64,000 bases of DNA from Poa pratensis (Eukaryota > Streptophyta > Magnoliopsida > Poales > Poaceae). The notes below the pieces were generated by a model. The model was not told where the DNA came from, did no database searches, and saw only the letters and a list, made by a program, of their open reading frames with translations. Shown piece after piece: positions 30,077-42,283 of the stretch. The stretch's first letter is position 1, and each line of letters begins with the position of its first letter. A program made the translations under genes and the position numbers. The stretch covers positions 1,933,758 through 1,997,757 of the forward strand of contig CAMZMU010000060.1 of the NCBI GenBank assembly GCA_947311845.1, read 5' to 3'.

Positions 30077-31207
30077 TGTCGGCCCAGTGAAAACCAGGGT
30101 GTCATGGGCCGGCCTGCCACAGCCCTCGAACGCTCCGCAGGAATTTCTGCTAAGGACCAGGCCTTCAGCCTGGCGAGCCTCGCGAGGCATTTTCCCTCGC
30201 GAGGGCTTATTTGCTCGACTGAGCATTTCTGCTAAGGACCAAACGATCGGCCTGGAGGCCTCGAGAGGGACCTCTACCTCGGGAAGGCCTCTCCTAGAAG
30301 ATCTTCAGGCCCTGGCGCATCTCCGCGCCACCCTCGAGAGGTTTTCCCTCGCGAGAGGTCAACGGTAACAGAACCTCGGCGAGGGTTCAGGCCTCGCGGG
30401 GTTCCTTCAAGTGGAAGCAAGCTCCTGCGCCGCTGCAGAGCGCACATGGGCTCTGCGCCCGCCGCAGAGTGACGCGCGCGCCTGCGCGTGATGACAAAGA
30501 CGCCGCAGTTGCCATTCTCGTGTATAAAGTGGTCAAAGGAGCTGCGGCAAGCAAAGCGGACTCCAAGACTTGCCAAATTGGTGATAAAGCGGCCGGCCGC
30601 CGCTACGCTCCAACTGCGACGTCACTGTGGGGCGCGCCCCAAAGCTCTGCAGCGCCAGCCCACCGTCCTGGTTGGACGATGGCTTTTTCTGCCATGACGA
30701 CGTGCTCCCTGCCATGGACCGTGTCCATGGACGCCCCCGCGGCTGTGCGCTGTGCTCCAATTCGGCGGCGTTGTGGTATCCCTTCCCGCCGGAAGTTTTC
30801 GGGGAAGAGGACCAAGCCCAGTATATAAGGAGCCAGTGTACGACCTAGGAGGGGGATCCCGCATTCGACAACTCATTCCACAACCAAGGAGCTAGGTCTG
30901 AGAAGAAGACAGAGCTCGTTCCACCATAGTCCACCATAGCCACAGCAGTGCACTCGCAAGCACACTTGTACTGTGAACCTCTCCAAGCAGTGCAATACAT
31001 CTTAGCAGGACGTAGGGCTTTTACACCTCACGGTGGGCCTGAACCTGGGTAGTGGCTCGTGTTACCTTTCTGTCGTGATGTTCCTCACCGAGCTCGACGA
31101 GCACCGTCGCCGAGGTTGTTGAGGACTTGTTTGACGTTGTGTTCAGCCCCTTACTCGTTTCCTGGCACTTGAGAGACACCCCTAGTTTCTGGGACTAGTC
31201 TCCGACA
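30077..31207 (+). repeat. El-3 5' LTR (1131 bp)
   Basis: Starts TGTCGGCCCAGTG, ends GTCTCCGACA. It contains TCGCGAGG palindromic words and a TATA box at 30821-30829. Confidence 0.95.
30821..30829 (+). promoter_or_regulatory. TATA box of the El-3 LTR promoter
   Basis: GTATATAAG in the LTR about 390 bases before its end. The copy in the 3' LTR is at 57414-57422. Confidence 0.65.
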
Positions 31208-31209
31208 TT

Positions 31210-31228
31210 TGGCGCGCCAGGTAGGGGG
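31210..31228 (+). other. El-3 primer-binding site
   Basis: TGGCGCGCCAGGTAGGGGG, two bases after the LTR, identical to El-1 and El-2. Confidence 0.85.
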
Positions 31229-31266
31229 CTGAGGCGCGTCTTTAACTTCTTCAACCTCTCCGCGCC

Positions 31267-32940
31267 ATGACTGACACGCGAGCTGCGCGTCTCGCGTGAC
31301 GGACGTCCGGCAGGGCCAACACCGAGCCCGCCGCCAATCACAACCCGCGTGGTCGCCCGCGCGCCAACCGCGCTTCAGAGCGCAACGCCGAGCCGCGCAT
31401 CGAGCGCCCTGAGGACGATGGCGGCAACGGCAACGACGGCGGCATCGACGGCGAGGACGAGGGAGCTTCCTCCTTGCACCCATCCAGGCGCGAGAGCGCC
31501 TCCACGATGGGCCGAGCAGTGCCCAGTCCGGCCACCGCGCTGCTGATGGCGCAGGAGCTGCTGCGCTACCGTCCCACGCAGGCGGGCCATGACAACTGGC
31601 TGGGGCGCCTCGAGGAGCTCATCAACGCCGCCGCCGTTCCTGCCGCCACCACTGCAGCACCAGCACCCTCCCGCTCGCTGGTGCGCCACTCCGGACGCGA
31701 GGGGAACATAGCGCACGGCGCTCCTCCTCCCCCTCCGCCTCCGCCACCTCCTCCAGCTGCAGCTCCGGCAGCGAATCACCGTGCCGCGTCGCACGCATCC
31801 TCGCCGCACGACTGCCAGATCGTGCAGCGGACTCCGGCGGACGCCCGCGTGGAGATCGAGCGCCAGAGGGACCGCCACAACCGTGACGTACGCCACGGGC
31901 TGCACCGCCTTCACCCGCAACCTGCGCCGTGTCGTCTGGCCTGTGAAGTTCAAGCCAGACCTCCCTCCACGCTACGACGGCAGGACCAACCCTCTGGAGT
32001 TCCTGCAGCTCTACACCGTCTCCATCCAAGCTGCAGGAGGCGACGACAAGGTGATGGCCAACTGGCTCTCCATGGCGCTCAAGGACTCCGCGCTCTCGTG
32101 GCTCATGAACCTCCTCGAGAACACCATCGACACGTGGGAGGACCTCTGCAAGGTCTTCGTCGCCAACATCAAGGGCACCTACGAACGCGCGCTCACCTAC
32201 AACGACCTTCGCGCGGTGCGCCAGAAGCCTGACGAGACCCTCCGCAGATACATCCAGCGCTTCAGCCAGGTCCGCAACAAGATCCCGAACATCCCGGACT
32301 CGCACGTCATCTCCGCCTTCAGGGAGGGCGTCACGAACCACAGGATGCTCGAGAAGCTCGGCATCCACGATACCCTCTCCTCTGTGGTGAAGCTCTTTGA
32401 CTGGCTGACAAGTGCGCCAAGGCTGAAGAGGGCCTCCTCTTCGTCAAGAAGGAAGTGGAGGAGGACCCTCCAGAGGGGTCCAGGAGCAAGAAGAAGCCTG
32501 CCGAGAAGCGCAAGACCACCGCCATCCTCGCGGCAGAGCCTGACGCAAAACAACCTCGCGAGGCCTCTCCGGCGGCTGAAGAGAAAAAGGTGGACAATCG
32601 CCCATACTGCATCTACCACAACAGGCACAACCACGCCACTGAAGACTGCTGGGAGCTCAAGCAGCTCAGCAAAGAGCGGGAGAAGAACCAGGGCCGCGGC
32701 GGCCGCGGCGGAGGCCGTGGTGGCCGCGGAGGTGGACGCCACAACTTCCAGCACAGGCCTCGGGGGAACAACGCTGGGCAAAACAGCAACCTCCCCGACG
32801 AGAACCCTGGGGGCTACCAGGCCCCTCAGGGGGCAATAGCCTGCATCCTCGGCGGGTCCCAAGCGCCCAAGTCCAACAACCACTTCAAGCAATTCTCCCG
32901 CGAGGTCAGCGCAGCGCTTCCAGGGCTCGAGGCTTCCCAG
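31267..32940 (+). pseudogene. gag: El-3 gag
   Basis: An ATG at 31267 meets a stop (TGA) about ten codons on, so the N-terminus is broken. A proline-rich part (about 31720-31760) follows. The capsid domain (FKPDLPPRYDGRTNPLEF, MANWLSMALKDSALSWLMNL, ETLRRYIQRFSQVRNKIP) is in the frame ending at 32839. After a frameshift near 32450 come a KKKPAEKRKT basic linker and the C/H motif CIYHNRHNHATEDC near 32610, a zinc-knuckle variant, then a GRGGRGGGRGG RNA-binding tail. The motif differs from the classic CCHC of El-2. Confidence 0.82.
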
Positions 32941-33603
32941 CCCCTCAAGTGGTCACAGTACACCATCGCCTTCGACTCCAAGGACCACCCCAAGTCGACC
33001 AAGGCAGTAGGCACCATCCCGCTGGTGTGCACCCCATCATCAACAACATCGCCGTCGCCAAGACGCTTATAGATGGGGGTGCGGGCTTGAACGTCATCTC
33101 TGTCGAGACCTTCGAGCAGCTTCAAGTGCCCTACGAGTGGCTCATGCCCTCTAGGCCCTTCACGGGAGTGACAAGTGGCTCTACCACACCTCTGGGGCAG
33201 GTGAGGCTCGCGGTCACCTTCGGCACGCCGCAGAACTACCGCACCGAGCAGATCGACTTCGATGTCGCGCACATTGGCCTGCCCTACAACGCCATCCTCG
33301 GCTACCCCGCCCTCGCGAAGTTCATGGCCGTCACTCACATGCTACAACATCGTCAAGCTTCCAGGCAGCGGCGGCACCATCGCCATCCATGGTCAAGTCC
33401 AGGACGCAATGCGCTCTGTCGAGACCGCCTACAAGGCCGCTGCCGTGGCATTCCCCGCTGATGAGGACATGGAGCCCCTCGAGAGGCCCGCGAAGAAGAA
33501 GCAGCTGTTCTCTCAGGAGCAGGCAGCCACGAAGAAGGTGTCACTGGACGCCAGCGGCTCGGGGGCTAGCGTCACCATAGGCGCTGGCTTGCCTCCCAAA
33601 TAG
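32941..33603 (+). pseudogene. pol: El-3 aspartic protease region
   Basis: The active-site segment TLIDGGAGLNVIS is near 33060-33100, with the D(G/N)G(S/A) pattern of retroelement proteases. It is followed by TPLGQVRLAVTFGTPQNY and LPYNAILGYPALAKFMAVTH. A frameshift near 33340 moves to the frame ending GAGLPPK and UAG 33601-33603. That last frame is the same as the reverse transcriptase frame. Confidence 0.82.
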
Positions 33604-33614
33604 GAAAGCGCGCT
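33598..33614 (+). promoter_or_regulatory. Candidate stop-codon readthrough site between PR and RT in El-3
   Basis: AAATAGGAAAGCGCGCT with UAG at 33601-33603, identical to El-2 and El-4. Protease and reverse transcriptase are in the same frame on either side. Confidence 0.6.
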
Positions 33615-34653
33615 CGTCGCCTTCCTCAGGGCAAACTCTGACATGTTCGCATGGACACCGTCAGAGATGTCCGGAGTACCGAGGGAGGTGATCGAGCACC
33701 ACTTAGCCGTGTGTCCAAACGCACGCCCCGTGAAGCAGAAAGCACGGCGCCAGGCGCCAGAGAAGCAAGAGTTCATCATCAAGGAAGTAGAGAAGCTAAA
33801 AGAAGCGCACATCATCAGAGAAGTTCCACACCCCACATGGCTCTCCAACACGGTGGTCGTTCCCAAGCACACCGGGGGCGGCAGGCTCTGCATCGACTAC
33901 ACCGACCTCAACAAGGCCTGCCCCAAGGACCCGTACCCCATGCCTCGGATAGACCAGATCGTGGACTCCACCGCCGGCTGCGACCTCCTCTGTTTTCTGG
34001 ATGCCTTCTCAGGCTACCACCAGATCAAGATGGCGAAGGAGGATGAGGAGAAGACAGCATTCCTCACCCCTTGTGGTGTGTATTGCTACGTCTGCATGCC
34101 CTTTGGCCTGAAGAACGCCGGCGCCACCTTCCAGAGGCTCATGAGGAAGGCCTTGGGGGCTCAGATGGGAAGAAATGCAGAAGCCTACGTCGACGACATC
34201 GTGGTCAAGACTCGCAAGGAGCACACCCTCATGGAGGACCTCGAGGAGACCTTTGCCAGCCTGCGCAAAGTAAGCATCAAGCTGAACCCCGCCAAGTGCG
34301 TCTTCGGGGTACCGTCAGGCAAACTCCTCGGGTTCCTAGTGTCTCACCGCGGCATAGAAGCGAATCCTGACAAGATCAAAGCCATAGAAGAGATGCAGCC
34401 ACCTCGTCGCCTTAAGGACATGCAGCGCCTCGCGGGATGCATGGCCAGCCTCGGCCGTTTCATCTCCAAGTTCGGCGAGAGGGCGCTGCCATTTTTCAAG
34501 CTCATGAAGCGGTCTGGCACATTCAAGTGGACGCCTGAGGCGGACAAGGCATTTGAAGACCTGAAGAAGTACTTGGCTAGCCCACCTGTCATGGTTGCCC
34601 CAAGGCCCGGCGAGCATCTGAAGCTGTACCTATCAGCCACCCACAAACAGTGA
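33604..34653 (+). pseudogene. pol: El-3 reverse transcriptase
   Basis: The frame is open from the UAG to a stop at 34651-34653. Motifs: GRLCIDYTDLNKACPKDPYPMP, LLCFLDAFSGYHQI, MPFGLKNAGATFQR, catalytic YVDD at 34186-34197, GKLLGFLVSHRGIEANP, FKLMKRSGTFKWTPEADKAFEDLK. All catalytic residues are present. The domain itself is uninterrupted, but the frame breaks at ..LSATHKQ before RNase H. About 70% similar by eye to El-2 and less to El-4. Confidence 0.92.
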
Positions 34654-35600
34654 GCGCAGCCTTGGTGGCAGAAAGGGAAGAGCCAGTCCTCACCAAGAAG
34701 GACACCGCCACGCCAAGCCCAGATCCCCCCGACAAGGAAACATCCTTTCAGGCCTTGAGCCCATGCCGAGCCCGCAACCAGAAGGCACCCTCGTCGAGGG
34801 TCCACCTCTCGAGAGGCTCGACAAGGCTCCCGAGGAACCCAGCGCTGCGTCACCATCGACAGCCCTCGTCGAGCATCCCGTCTACTTCGTCAGCACTGTG
34901 CTACGAGAAACTCCTCCTCGCGCTCCTCATCGCTTCCAGGAAGCTGCGCCACTACTTCCAGGGCCACCCCATCACGGTGGTCACATCATTCCCTCTGGAG
35001 CAGATCCTGCGCAATCCAAACGCCACTGACCGCGTCGCAGGGTGGAACATTGAGCTGCAACCTTTTGGCCTGCGCTTCGACACCACCAGGGTCATCAAGG
35101 GGAGGCATTGGCTGACTTCGTCGCCGAGTGGACAGACACGCAGCAAGAAGAGCCTCATGAGGCAGAATCCACGCCAGCAGGAGACACGGTGCCAAGCCAC
35201 TGGACCATGCACTTCGACGGAGCATTCGCATGCCAGAACGCTGGGGCTGGCGTCGTCCTGACCTCACCCAAGGGCGACAAGCTCTACTACGCCGTCCAGC
35301 TGTGCTTCACGACAGACAAGGTCTCCAACAACATCGCCGAGTACGAGGGCCTCCTCGCCGGGCTCAGAGCCGCAATCGCCCTCGGCATCAAGCGCTTACT
35401 CATCAAGGGCGACTCCCAGCTCCTCGTCAACTTCTCCAACAAGAGCTACACGCCTAAGGACGGCCATATGGCCGCTTACCTCGAGGAGGTCCGCAAGCTC
35501 GAGAAACACTTCAAGGGGATGGAGCTCAGGCACATCCCACGAAGGGAGAACCAGGAGGCCGACGACATCGCCAGGCGAGCATCACGCAGAGAAGCCCAGC
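34654..35600 (+). pseudogene. pol: El-3 RNase H
   Basis: After the connection segment (HPVYFVSTVL near 34875, shifted frame, with an apparent internal loss after it), the frame from 35108 reads ADFVAEWTDT, MHFDGAFACQNAGAG, NNIAEYEGLLAGL, IKGDSQLLVNF and ELRHIPRRENQEADDIAR, keeping the acidic catalytic residues. It degrades the RNA strand during cDNA synthesis. Frameshifts separate it from the reverse transcriptase. Confidence 0.88.
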
Positions 35601-37004
35601 AGGCGGGCGTGTTCGAGGAGAGGCTCACCAGGGCATCGGTGAAACAGCCAAAAGAAGCCGTTGAAATGAACATGGACGAAGAGCTCCCACCACCACCAAC
35701 ATCTGGAGCACCAGGCTGCGGTCCACCCACAGGGGAACGCCTGCTGCTGGCCATGACACACCAAGAGACGGGCTGGATCGATGAGCTCAAGGAGTACCTC
35801 AGGGACGGAGTCCTCCCTGAAGAGGACGCAGAAGCAGAGAGAGTTGCTCGCCAGGCCAAGTCATACTGCCTTCACGAGGGAGACCTGTACCGCAAGCGTC
35901 CAAATGGAGTTGCACTAAAATGCGTCCCCCCTGAAGAAGGCCGCCAGCTGATCAAGGACATACACAGTGGAGAATGTGGCCACCACTCATCATCACGCAC
36001 CCTCGCAGGGAAAGTCTTCAGGAGTGGTTTCTATTGGCCCTCAGTGCTTCAAGATGCAACCATCATCGTCCAGTCCTGCGAGGCATGCCAGTTCCACGCC
36101 AAGCAGTCCACCAGCCGCGCTGGGGCTCCAGACCATCCCCTCTCCTGGCCCTTCGGTCTGGGGGCTGGACATCCTGGGACCTTTCCCACGCTCCAGCGGG
36201 GGCTACCGCTACCTCTACGTCGCCATCGACAAGTTCACCAAATGGGCGGAGGTTGAAGCGGTGCGCACCATCCCGGCGAGATCAGCGGTGAAATTCATCA
36301 GAGGCCTGGCCTGTCGCTTCGGCGTGCCAAATCGCATCATCACCGACAACGGCTCGCAGTTCACCAGCGGCATCTTCAGGGCCTACTGCGAGAGTCTCGG
36401 CACACGGCTCTGCTTCGCCTCGGTGGCTCATCCACGAAGCAACGGGCAAGCTGAGCGGGCGAACGCAGAAGTGCTCAAAGGCCTCAAGACAAGAAGCTTC
36501 AATCGCCTCAAGGCCCACGGCAAGAACTGGATTGAAGAGCTCCCCTCCGTGCTCTGGTCCATCCGCACCACCGCCACGAAGCCCACTGGAGAAACGCCGT
36601 TCGCTCTCGTCTATGGCGCTGAAGCAGTCCTCCCCACCGAGATCAAGCATGGGTCCCCACGGATCCTTGCTTTCAACGAGGACAACCAAGAGGAGCTCCA
36701 CAACGACGACTTGCTGCTGCTCGATGGACTACGTCGCCGCGCCGCCCTCCGAGCGGCAAAGTACCAACAAGACCTGCGCCGCTACCACAGCCGCCACATA
36801 CGGCCGCGCACCCTCGAGACAGGCGATCTCGTCCTCAGGAGGATCCTCTCCAGAGAAGGCCTCCACAAGCTCTCACCCATGTGGGAAGGCCCCTACAGGG
36901 TCGCGCACATCGCCAGGCCTGGCGCGGTGCGGCTCGAGACGGAAGACGGCGATCCGATCAAAAATCCATGGAACATCGAGCACCTACGCAAGTTCTACCC
37001 GTGA
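35601..37004 (+). pseudogene. pol: El-3 integrase
   Basis: The linker (WIDELKEYLRDGVLPEEDAEAERVARQAK) leads to the zinc region (HSGECGHHSSSRTLAGKVFRSGFYWP, SCEACQFHAKQ) in the RNase H frame. A frame change near 36130 follows. The frame ending at 37004 then carries the core: WGLDILGPFPRSSGGYRY, ITDNGSQFTSG, NGQAERANAEVLKGL. The C-terminal LSPMWEGPYRVAH..NPWNIEHLRKFYP comes last. The catalytic triad is intact. It lies upstream of a non-coding spacer and the convergent antisense gene. Confidence 0.92.
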
Positions 37005-38078
37005 TCACGTCGCGGCAGGCATTTTTTGTCTCAAGAGGGAAGCACGCGTCTTCACCTCCCAGCTTCACCAAGCTTTCCCTTCACGAGGGCCATCTCCACT
37101 GAGAGCTTCCTACAACGCGTCGCCACGGGCCGCGGGAAGCCTCAGCCACTCCATGTGGAACCCCATGCCCAGACATGGCGGACTTTGTCTTGGCCTCGCC
37201 AAGTGTAATGAACAATTTCAGGTCATCATGAACCTATTGCGCTTCGGCGCCGTTATGTAATATTGCTTGGTGAGTTTGCTTTCTTACATTTCATTCGCGC
37301 TCACATTTTTCCCCATGCGCACCTCGCGAGCGGGGGCTGAGCACGGTGCCTGTGTCTCGGGAGCATCCCAGCAGCGTCGTAAAATCCAAAGGATCCGAGC
37401 TCTAACTCGTGGCTCTCCGCCCACGACCGTTATCTCACCAAAGAGCTCTGACTCGTGGGTTAGCTCCCATGCACGTCACCTCACCAAGGACCTTGGTGCT
37501 TATTCTCCTCGTGAGATACCCATGAGGAAATCTATGAGCGCGCATGAGTTGTACAACTATGCTTTGCTTGTGGGTTCGTCTCTCTCTCTCTCCAACACAG
37601 GGAACAAGACGCCTTGCAGGGCTCCAAAAGCTCCAAGCCAGTCTCAGGCAGCCTCGAGAGGGAGAACACCTCACCAGGAACACAACCCCTCTACAAAGCA
37701 GGCGTCTCGCCAGAGCTAAGTCCAGAACTTACGCCTCATGAGCTCTTTTTCCCTCTCGCTGGTTTTGTCGCCCCTCGAGCCTCTCTTTTCTCTCTTACGC
37801 CTCATGGGCTGCTTGCACGTCAAAGGGGAGCCCCTGAGCATCGCGCCTCGAGGGCTCTTACCTCTCTAAGCCTTACGCACCCCCCGGCCTTGTCGAGCCC
37901 TGACTCCGGCATACCGAAGCGGCGGTGCTATTTGCGCTAAGAGCAGGGTCCTAACGACGTAGAGCGAAAAAGACATGAGGGAACAGATAAAAGGCCTCCC
38001 GAGGGGCACTCACACTTGCACAAAATTAAAGTGTCTTTACAAACCAGCACGAAATAAAAGCGACAAGTCTTAAGATAA
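37005..38078 (+). other. El-3 spacer between convergent sense pol and antisense gene
   Basis: No domain is seen. It contains repeated words such as GAGCTCTAACTCGTGG / GAGCTCTGACTCGTGG and two TTACGCCTCATG(A/G)GCT copies near 37730-37810. It would hold the 3' UTRs of both transcripts. Confidence 0.5.
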
Positions 38079-41000
38079 CTAGTGCCCTTGGCACATCTCT
38101 CTACAGGGGCAACCTAAGCAGCGGGGTTGTCGTCGTCGCCGTCCGTCCTCGTCGTCCACCTCCTCAGCACCAGCCTCGTCGTCGCTCTCCTCAACCTCGA
38201 CCCTCTTGAAGCGTTGAGTGTACTTCTCCACGTCGTCCCACACCGAGGCGTCCAGCTTCTCGGCGAGCTCCTTCTCCAGAGGCTCCATCACAGACGCGAA
38301 ATCGAAGCCGGGGTGGAGGTGTGCAAGGTTGGCGAAGACTTGGCCGATCGCGACGCCAAGGAGCTCGCGGCTCTCGGTGTCGACCAAGTCGTCGAGGTTC
38401 GTCACGACCTCTTCAAACTTGGTGAGGAGCTGCTCGAAGAAGCCAAGGTAGACGGCGACGTCCTGGTTCCCCTCGGCAGAGAGCCTGGGGGCTTCGGTCC
38501 CCAGGCGGCCCGCGACGGCGCGCACGCCTCACCAAGGAAGCAAACATGCGCTCCCGCTGGCGCGACAAGACCTGCGCAGTCAGAGCGCTCCGCCGAGCTT
38601 CCTCGACGAGTTCCACAACAGGCCCCACCTGCTGCTGCATCTCGTTCATGTCCTGCGTCAAGGAGGCAAGGTCCTGCTCCGCGTGCTTCCGAGCCTCCAC
38701 AGCGTCATGAAGGCGGGAGTCGAATCGCTGCTTCTGAGCCTCAAGCTCCCTGATGCGGGCCTCGAGCTCGTTGCGCCTCTTCGTGAAGCGCTCCTCCTGC
38801 TTCTTGGCCTTCTCCGCAAGTCCTTCCTGCAATTGTCGCGGAAGAGCTTCTCCTTGGTCGCGGACTCCTCCGCCATCTGCTCCTCCTTCTTGCGGAGGTT
38901 CTCGTTGGTCAGCGCGAGGCGCTTCTGGTAGAACGCCTCGTCTTGAGTGACTTTGCTCTCGCGAGACTCCAGGTGCTCCCGCTGCGCGGACTGATCCTTC
39001 TCGATCTGTTCGACCTGTTCCTCGCGCTTGCGCAGCTCGGTCTCGCGGGCATCAAGTTCTGCCCCGCGCTGCACCATCTGGTTCTCACGGACACGCAGGT
39101 CCTCGCGGAGCTTCTCCAGGCCTTGCCGCACGGTCTCCGACTCGGCAATGATTCCCGCCTCGCGGTCTAGGAGCTCCTTGTGCTTGGTGGAGACCGCCGC
39201 CTCGCGCGCCGCCAGCTCCTGATGCTTGGCCTCCGTCTCCGCCTCGAGAGCCTCGCGCTTAGCGCTCAGGACCGCAAGGGTCTCCTCGACCTCGCGGACC
39301 ACGCTGAGGCGGATCTCTTCAGCAGAGCGCAGCGCCGCCTCGCGTTGCGCCTGGGCTGCCTCGTCCTTCCGGCGGCAGCGCTCCACGGTCTCCTGGAGGC
39401 AAGCCCAGCCCCGCGCAAGCTCGGCGACCTCCTCCGCCCTGTTGCGGTCTTCCTCAGCGAGCTGGGCCTCGAGCCCATCGAGCACCTCCCTCGCCGAGCG
39501 AAGGACGGCCTCTCGGCGAGCCGCGACAGGGCGCCGACCCAGCAAGGCTAGGGCCCACGATTCTCCAGAGGGCCTGGAAGCGCCAGCGCCTGCTGAGGAC
39601 TCCGGGGCGTCGCGCCTTGGGCTCTGGGTGACCTCGAGGCGCGCCTGGGGGCTCTGCTGGGAGCCTCCCTCTTCTTCCGTGAAGGGGCCTTCTGGGGGCT
39701 CTGGCGAGGGCCCCCCTCGCCTTCTGCGCTGGGAGCCTTCTGGGGGCTCGAGGCGCCCCCACCGTCAGCTCCGCCATTTCCCTGCCCCTGGGGAGCACTC
39801 TCCTCCTCCTCAGGAGCAGGGTTGGCCTTCTCTGCTGAGGCCGACCCCGCGGCAGCCTCCGCGCCCACCGTAGGCCCTCCAAGGCCCGAGCTCGGTGGAG
39901 GCGACGGCACCGCGGTGTCCTCCATGTCGACGTCTGCACGCTCTCGCAGACGCAGCTACTCCCCCGTGCCCTCCTTCGCCGGCGGCGTGGTCCTTGCCGC
40001 GTCCACCTCCGGCGTCTTCTCTTGCTGCGCGGGAGAAGCGTCAGGCCGCGAAGGCGGCGGCGTCGTCACCTCGACCTCCTCCTCCCTCTCCTCGTGGCGC
40101 TCCTCCGCCCCAGGAGGTGGCGTCGTAGCCTCGGGAGAGGAAGCGGTGGCCTCGTGGAGCACCTCTTCAGTTATGGGCGTCGCGGACGCCGCGGCAGAGC
40201 CGGAGATCTCTCCAAGCCTCCGGAGCCTCCACCTCTTTGGCTCCTCGGTGCGTCTGGAGAGAAAAGACTCAGAAATCCCTCGAGAGGCATACACCAAGAA
40301 CAACATCAAACACGAGAGGGAGAACAAAAACTTACGCCGCGGTGTCGACCCACTTCCTCTTCTTCCGCTTCGCGGGCGGAACACTGGGCCCCGCGCTCGT
40401 CCGTGCCTCTGTCTCCTCCTGGGCCCCGGCGTTCCTGTCGTGGATCGCCTTGGAGCGAGGCTCGCAGTGGCCCGACGAAGCATCATCGTCGTCGCTATCC
40501 TCCTCCCCCTCAACACGCCGTGAGGGGGCAACCACGAACTCGTCGCCGCAGCCTGAGGAGACTTCGTGGACCTCCGCTTCAGGCGCCGCACTCTTAGGGG
40601 CGCTCGAGTTCCCCGCCGAGGAAGCGGCGTCTCCCGAGGCGCCGGTTGCGCCCGTCGGACTCTGCGGGCGTCTCCGTCGTCTCCTCATCGCCCTCAACTG
40701 GCGCCCCCTGCGCCGGGACTCCGGGTCCTCGCGAGGCCCACTGTGCCCCTTAGGCACCAGGCCCCACTGGTCGAACTTCGGCATCGCCTGCACATGCGAG
40801 ACGCGGCGCCCGAGGTCGATCCGATGAAGCGGCACAGTCTGATCAGTGGGCACGGGGATGTCTGGAGACGTGAAGAGAGTCTCCATGAGGGCGTGCAATT
40901 CCTCCTTCGTATAGAGGGTAGCGCTCAGGCGCATCTTGTCCCTCTGGTTGGAGTATAGCCACATCGCGTCCGCGTGCCTCTGGAGCGGAGCGATGCGGCG

Positions 41001-41170
41001 CCTCACGAAGTCCTTGGCCACCATCTGCCCGGTGAGGCCGGCCTCGCGGAGGTCCCTCAAGCGCCTCACCACAGGGCCAAGCGTCGCGCCCTTGAGCCCT
41101 TTGGAGGCCCAGCTCGCCCTCTTCGTCGGAGGCGCTTCGGGCAGCTCGAAGAAGGCGCTCTGGCTCCCAA
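38079..41170 (-). pseudogene. El-3 antisense gene, 3' part: charged region, coiled coil and acidic tail
   Basis: Continues the minus-strand gene started at 56371, after the El-4 insertion at 41171. The first exon runs ..ASKGLKGATLGPVVRRLRDLREAGLTGQMVAKDFVRRRIAPLQ to KRKKRKW (possible nuclear-localisation cluster). A GT-AG intron lies at 40254-40335 (GTAAG..CCAG). Next comes a Pro/Glu-rich exon, then a long Glu/Arg/Ala coiled coil (about 39540-38600, e.g. REENQMVQRGAELDARETELRKREEQ-like heptads). The end is globular (FFEQLLTKFEEVVTNLDDLV..) with an acidic tail and a stop near 38079. Several frameshifts are present. The layout equals that of the El-4 antisense gene. Confidence 0.7.
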
Positions 41171-41660
41171 TGTCGTGGCGGTGTCACGGCAGATGCCATA
41201 GGATGGCTTAAGTTGGGGGCTCGCTAGGACGTTGGGGGATCCGGGGAGGGTGTGCGCGCTCAAGAAGCACGCATGAAGAACAACCAAGAACTCACAAGAA
41301 CAAGCAAGAACAAACCAAACGAAGAACAACCAAAGCACACCAAGATGTACCCTGCTTCGGGGCCCTCTTGAGGAGGTAACACCCCTACTGCAGCACTAGC
41401 CTACTCTCTTATATCTCAAAGGGAACAAGTACAAGGTGCTCCTCGAGCTGTATGAAGCAACAATGGTGAGAGCTCTAAGAGGAAGATGGAACAGGGGGGA
41501 AATGAGGCCTCTCCTCCGTCGTCCCTCGCACTGGAGGATGTAGTGGTCTTCTTATACACTAACCGGTTTACCTTTTTGCCCCTGGCTCCATGAGACAATG
41601 GCATTGCCAAGAGGAAAAGGACAAGCCTCTGCCCCTGTCAATCCAACGGCCGGACTGTCA

Positions 41661-41930
41661 GGCCTATCTTGCCCCTTCGGGCAATGGCAGCTGTAGCCCA
41701 CCGGGTCTAGGTCACATCCTCTTTCCCGAATTGGCCGAGTCAGCTCCTAGGTTGCTGCGCTCCCAGGAATCCCGTGGCTTGACCTGGCTGTCAAGTCCTA
41801 GCAGGCCTATCTTGCCTCTTCAGGCAATGGCAGGCGTAGCCCACCGGGTCTAGGCCATAGCCCCTTTCCCGAATTGGCCGAGTCAGCTCCTAGGTTGCTG
41901 CGCTCCCAGGAATCCCGTGTCTTCTGAGCC
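41661..41930. repeat. Tandem duplication (period about 143 bp) inside the El-4 LTR
   Basis: GGCCTATCTTGCC..CAGGAATCCCGTG appears twice, beginning at 41661 and 41804. The same pair is in the other LTR (about 55174-55443), so the duplication predates insertion. Confidence 0.85.
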
Positions 41931-42014
41931 TCGGGCAGGAGGCCTGCAGGACCCGTGAACTTTACTGACATTACTCGGCCCCTGTGCATTATCCGACATT
42001 ACTGGTAAGCCGGG

Positions 42015-42125
42015 TTCTTCCAGGCAACCCGGCTAGCTGAGCCGGATCTCTTACAGGCAACCCGGCTAGCTGAGCCGGATCTCTTCCAGGCAACCCGGCT
42101 AGTCGAGCCGGGTCTCTTCCTCTGA
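42015..42125. repeat. Three ~34-bp units inside the El-4 LTR
   Basis: The unit CAGGCAACCCGGCTAGCTGA plus GCCGGATCTCTTC is repeated three times with small changes; a matching array is near 55535-55645 in the other LTR. Each unit has internal dyad symmetry (CCGGCTAGCTGAGCCGG). Confidence 0.8.
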
Positions 42126-42262
42126 TCCGGCTAGACTTTGCCTGATGCCTCTTGGTCTCTTCCTGTCTTTAAATATGGTCCGGTCCGAGTGATCCGGTTT
42201 GTGAGACCCGGATTGACTTTCCATTCCACCTCTTTGCCCTACCCGGGGGCAACTCCCCGACA

Positions 42263-42283
42263 GTAGTCCCCGAAGCTGGTGCG
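42263..42283 (-). other. El-4 polypurine tract region
   Basis: On the minus strand ..AGCTTCGGGGACTAC ends directly at the LTR start. Confidence 0.55.

Larger units (their letters stand above)
41171..42262 (-). repeat. El-4 3' LTR (left copy, 1092 bp)
   Basis: On the plus strand it starts TGTCGTGGCGGTG and ends ACTCCCCGACA. It contains a tandem duplication of about 143 bp period (41661-41930) and three copies of a ~34-bp unit near 42020-42125. Confidence 0.95.

Noticed and set aside
31622..32368. 248-codon minus-strand frame in El-3
   Set aside because: It is opposite gag, with no recognisable domain. Antisense genes in these elements lie after integrase, not here.
38127..40827. Several long plus-strand frames (38127-38753, 39226-39873, 39822-40523, 40237-40827)
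   Set aside because: They are shadows of the El-3 antisense coiled-coil gene; the minus strand has heptad-patterned, intron-bearing coding sequence.
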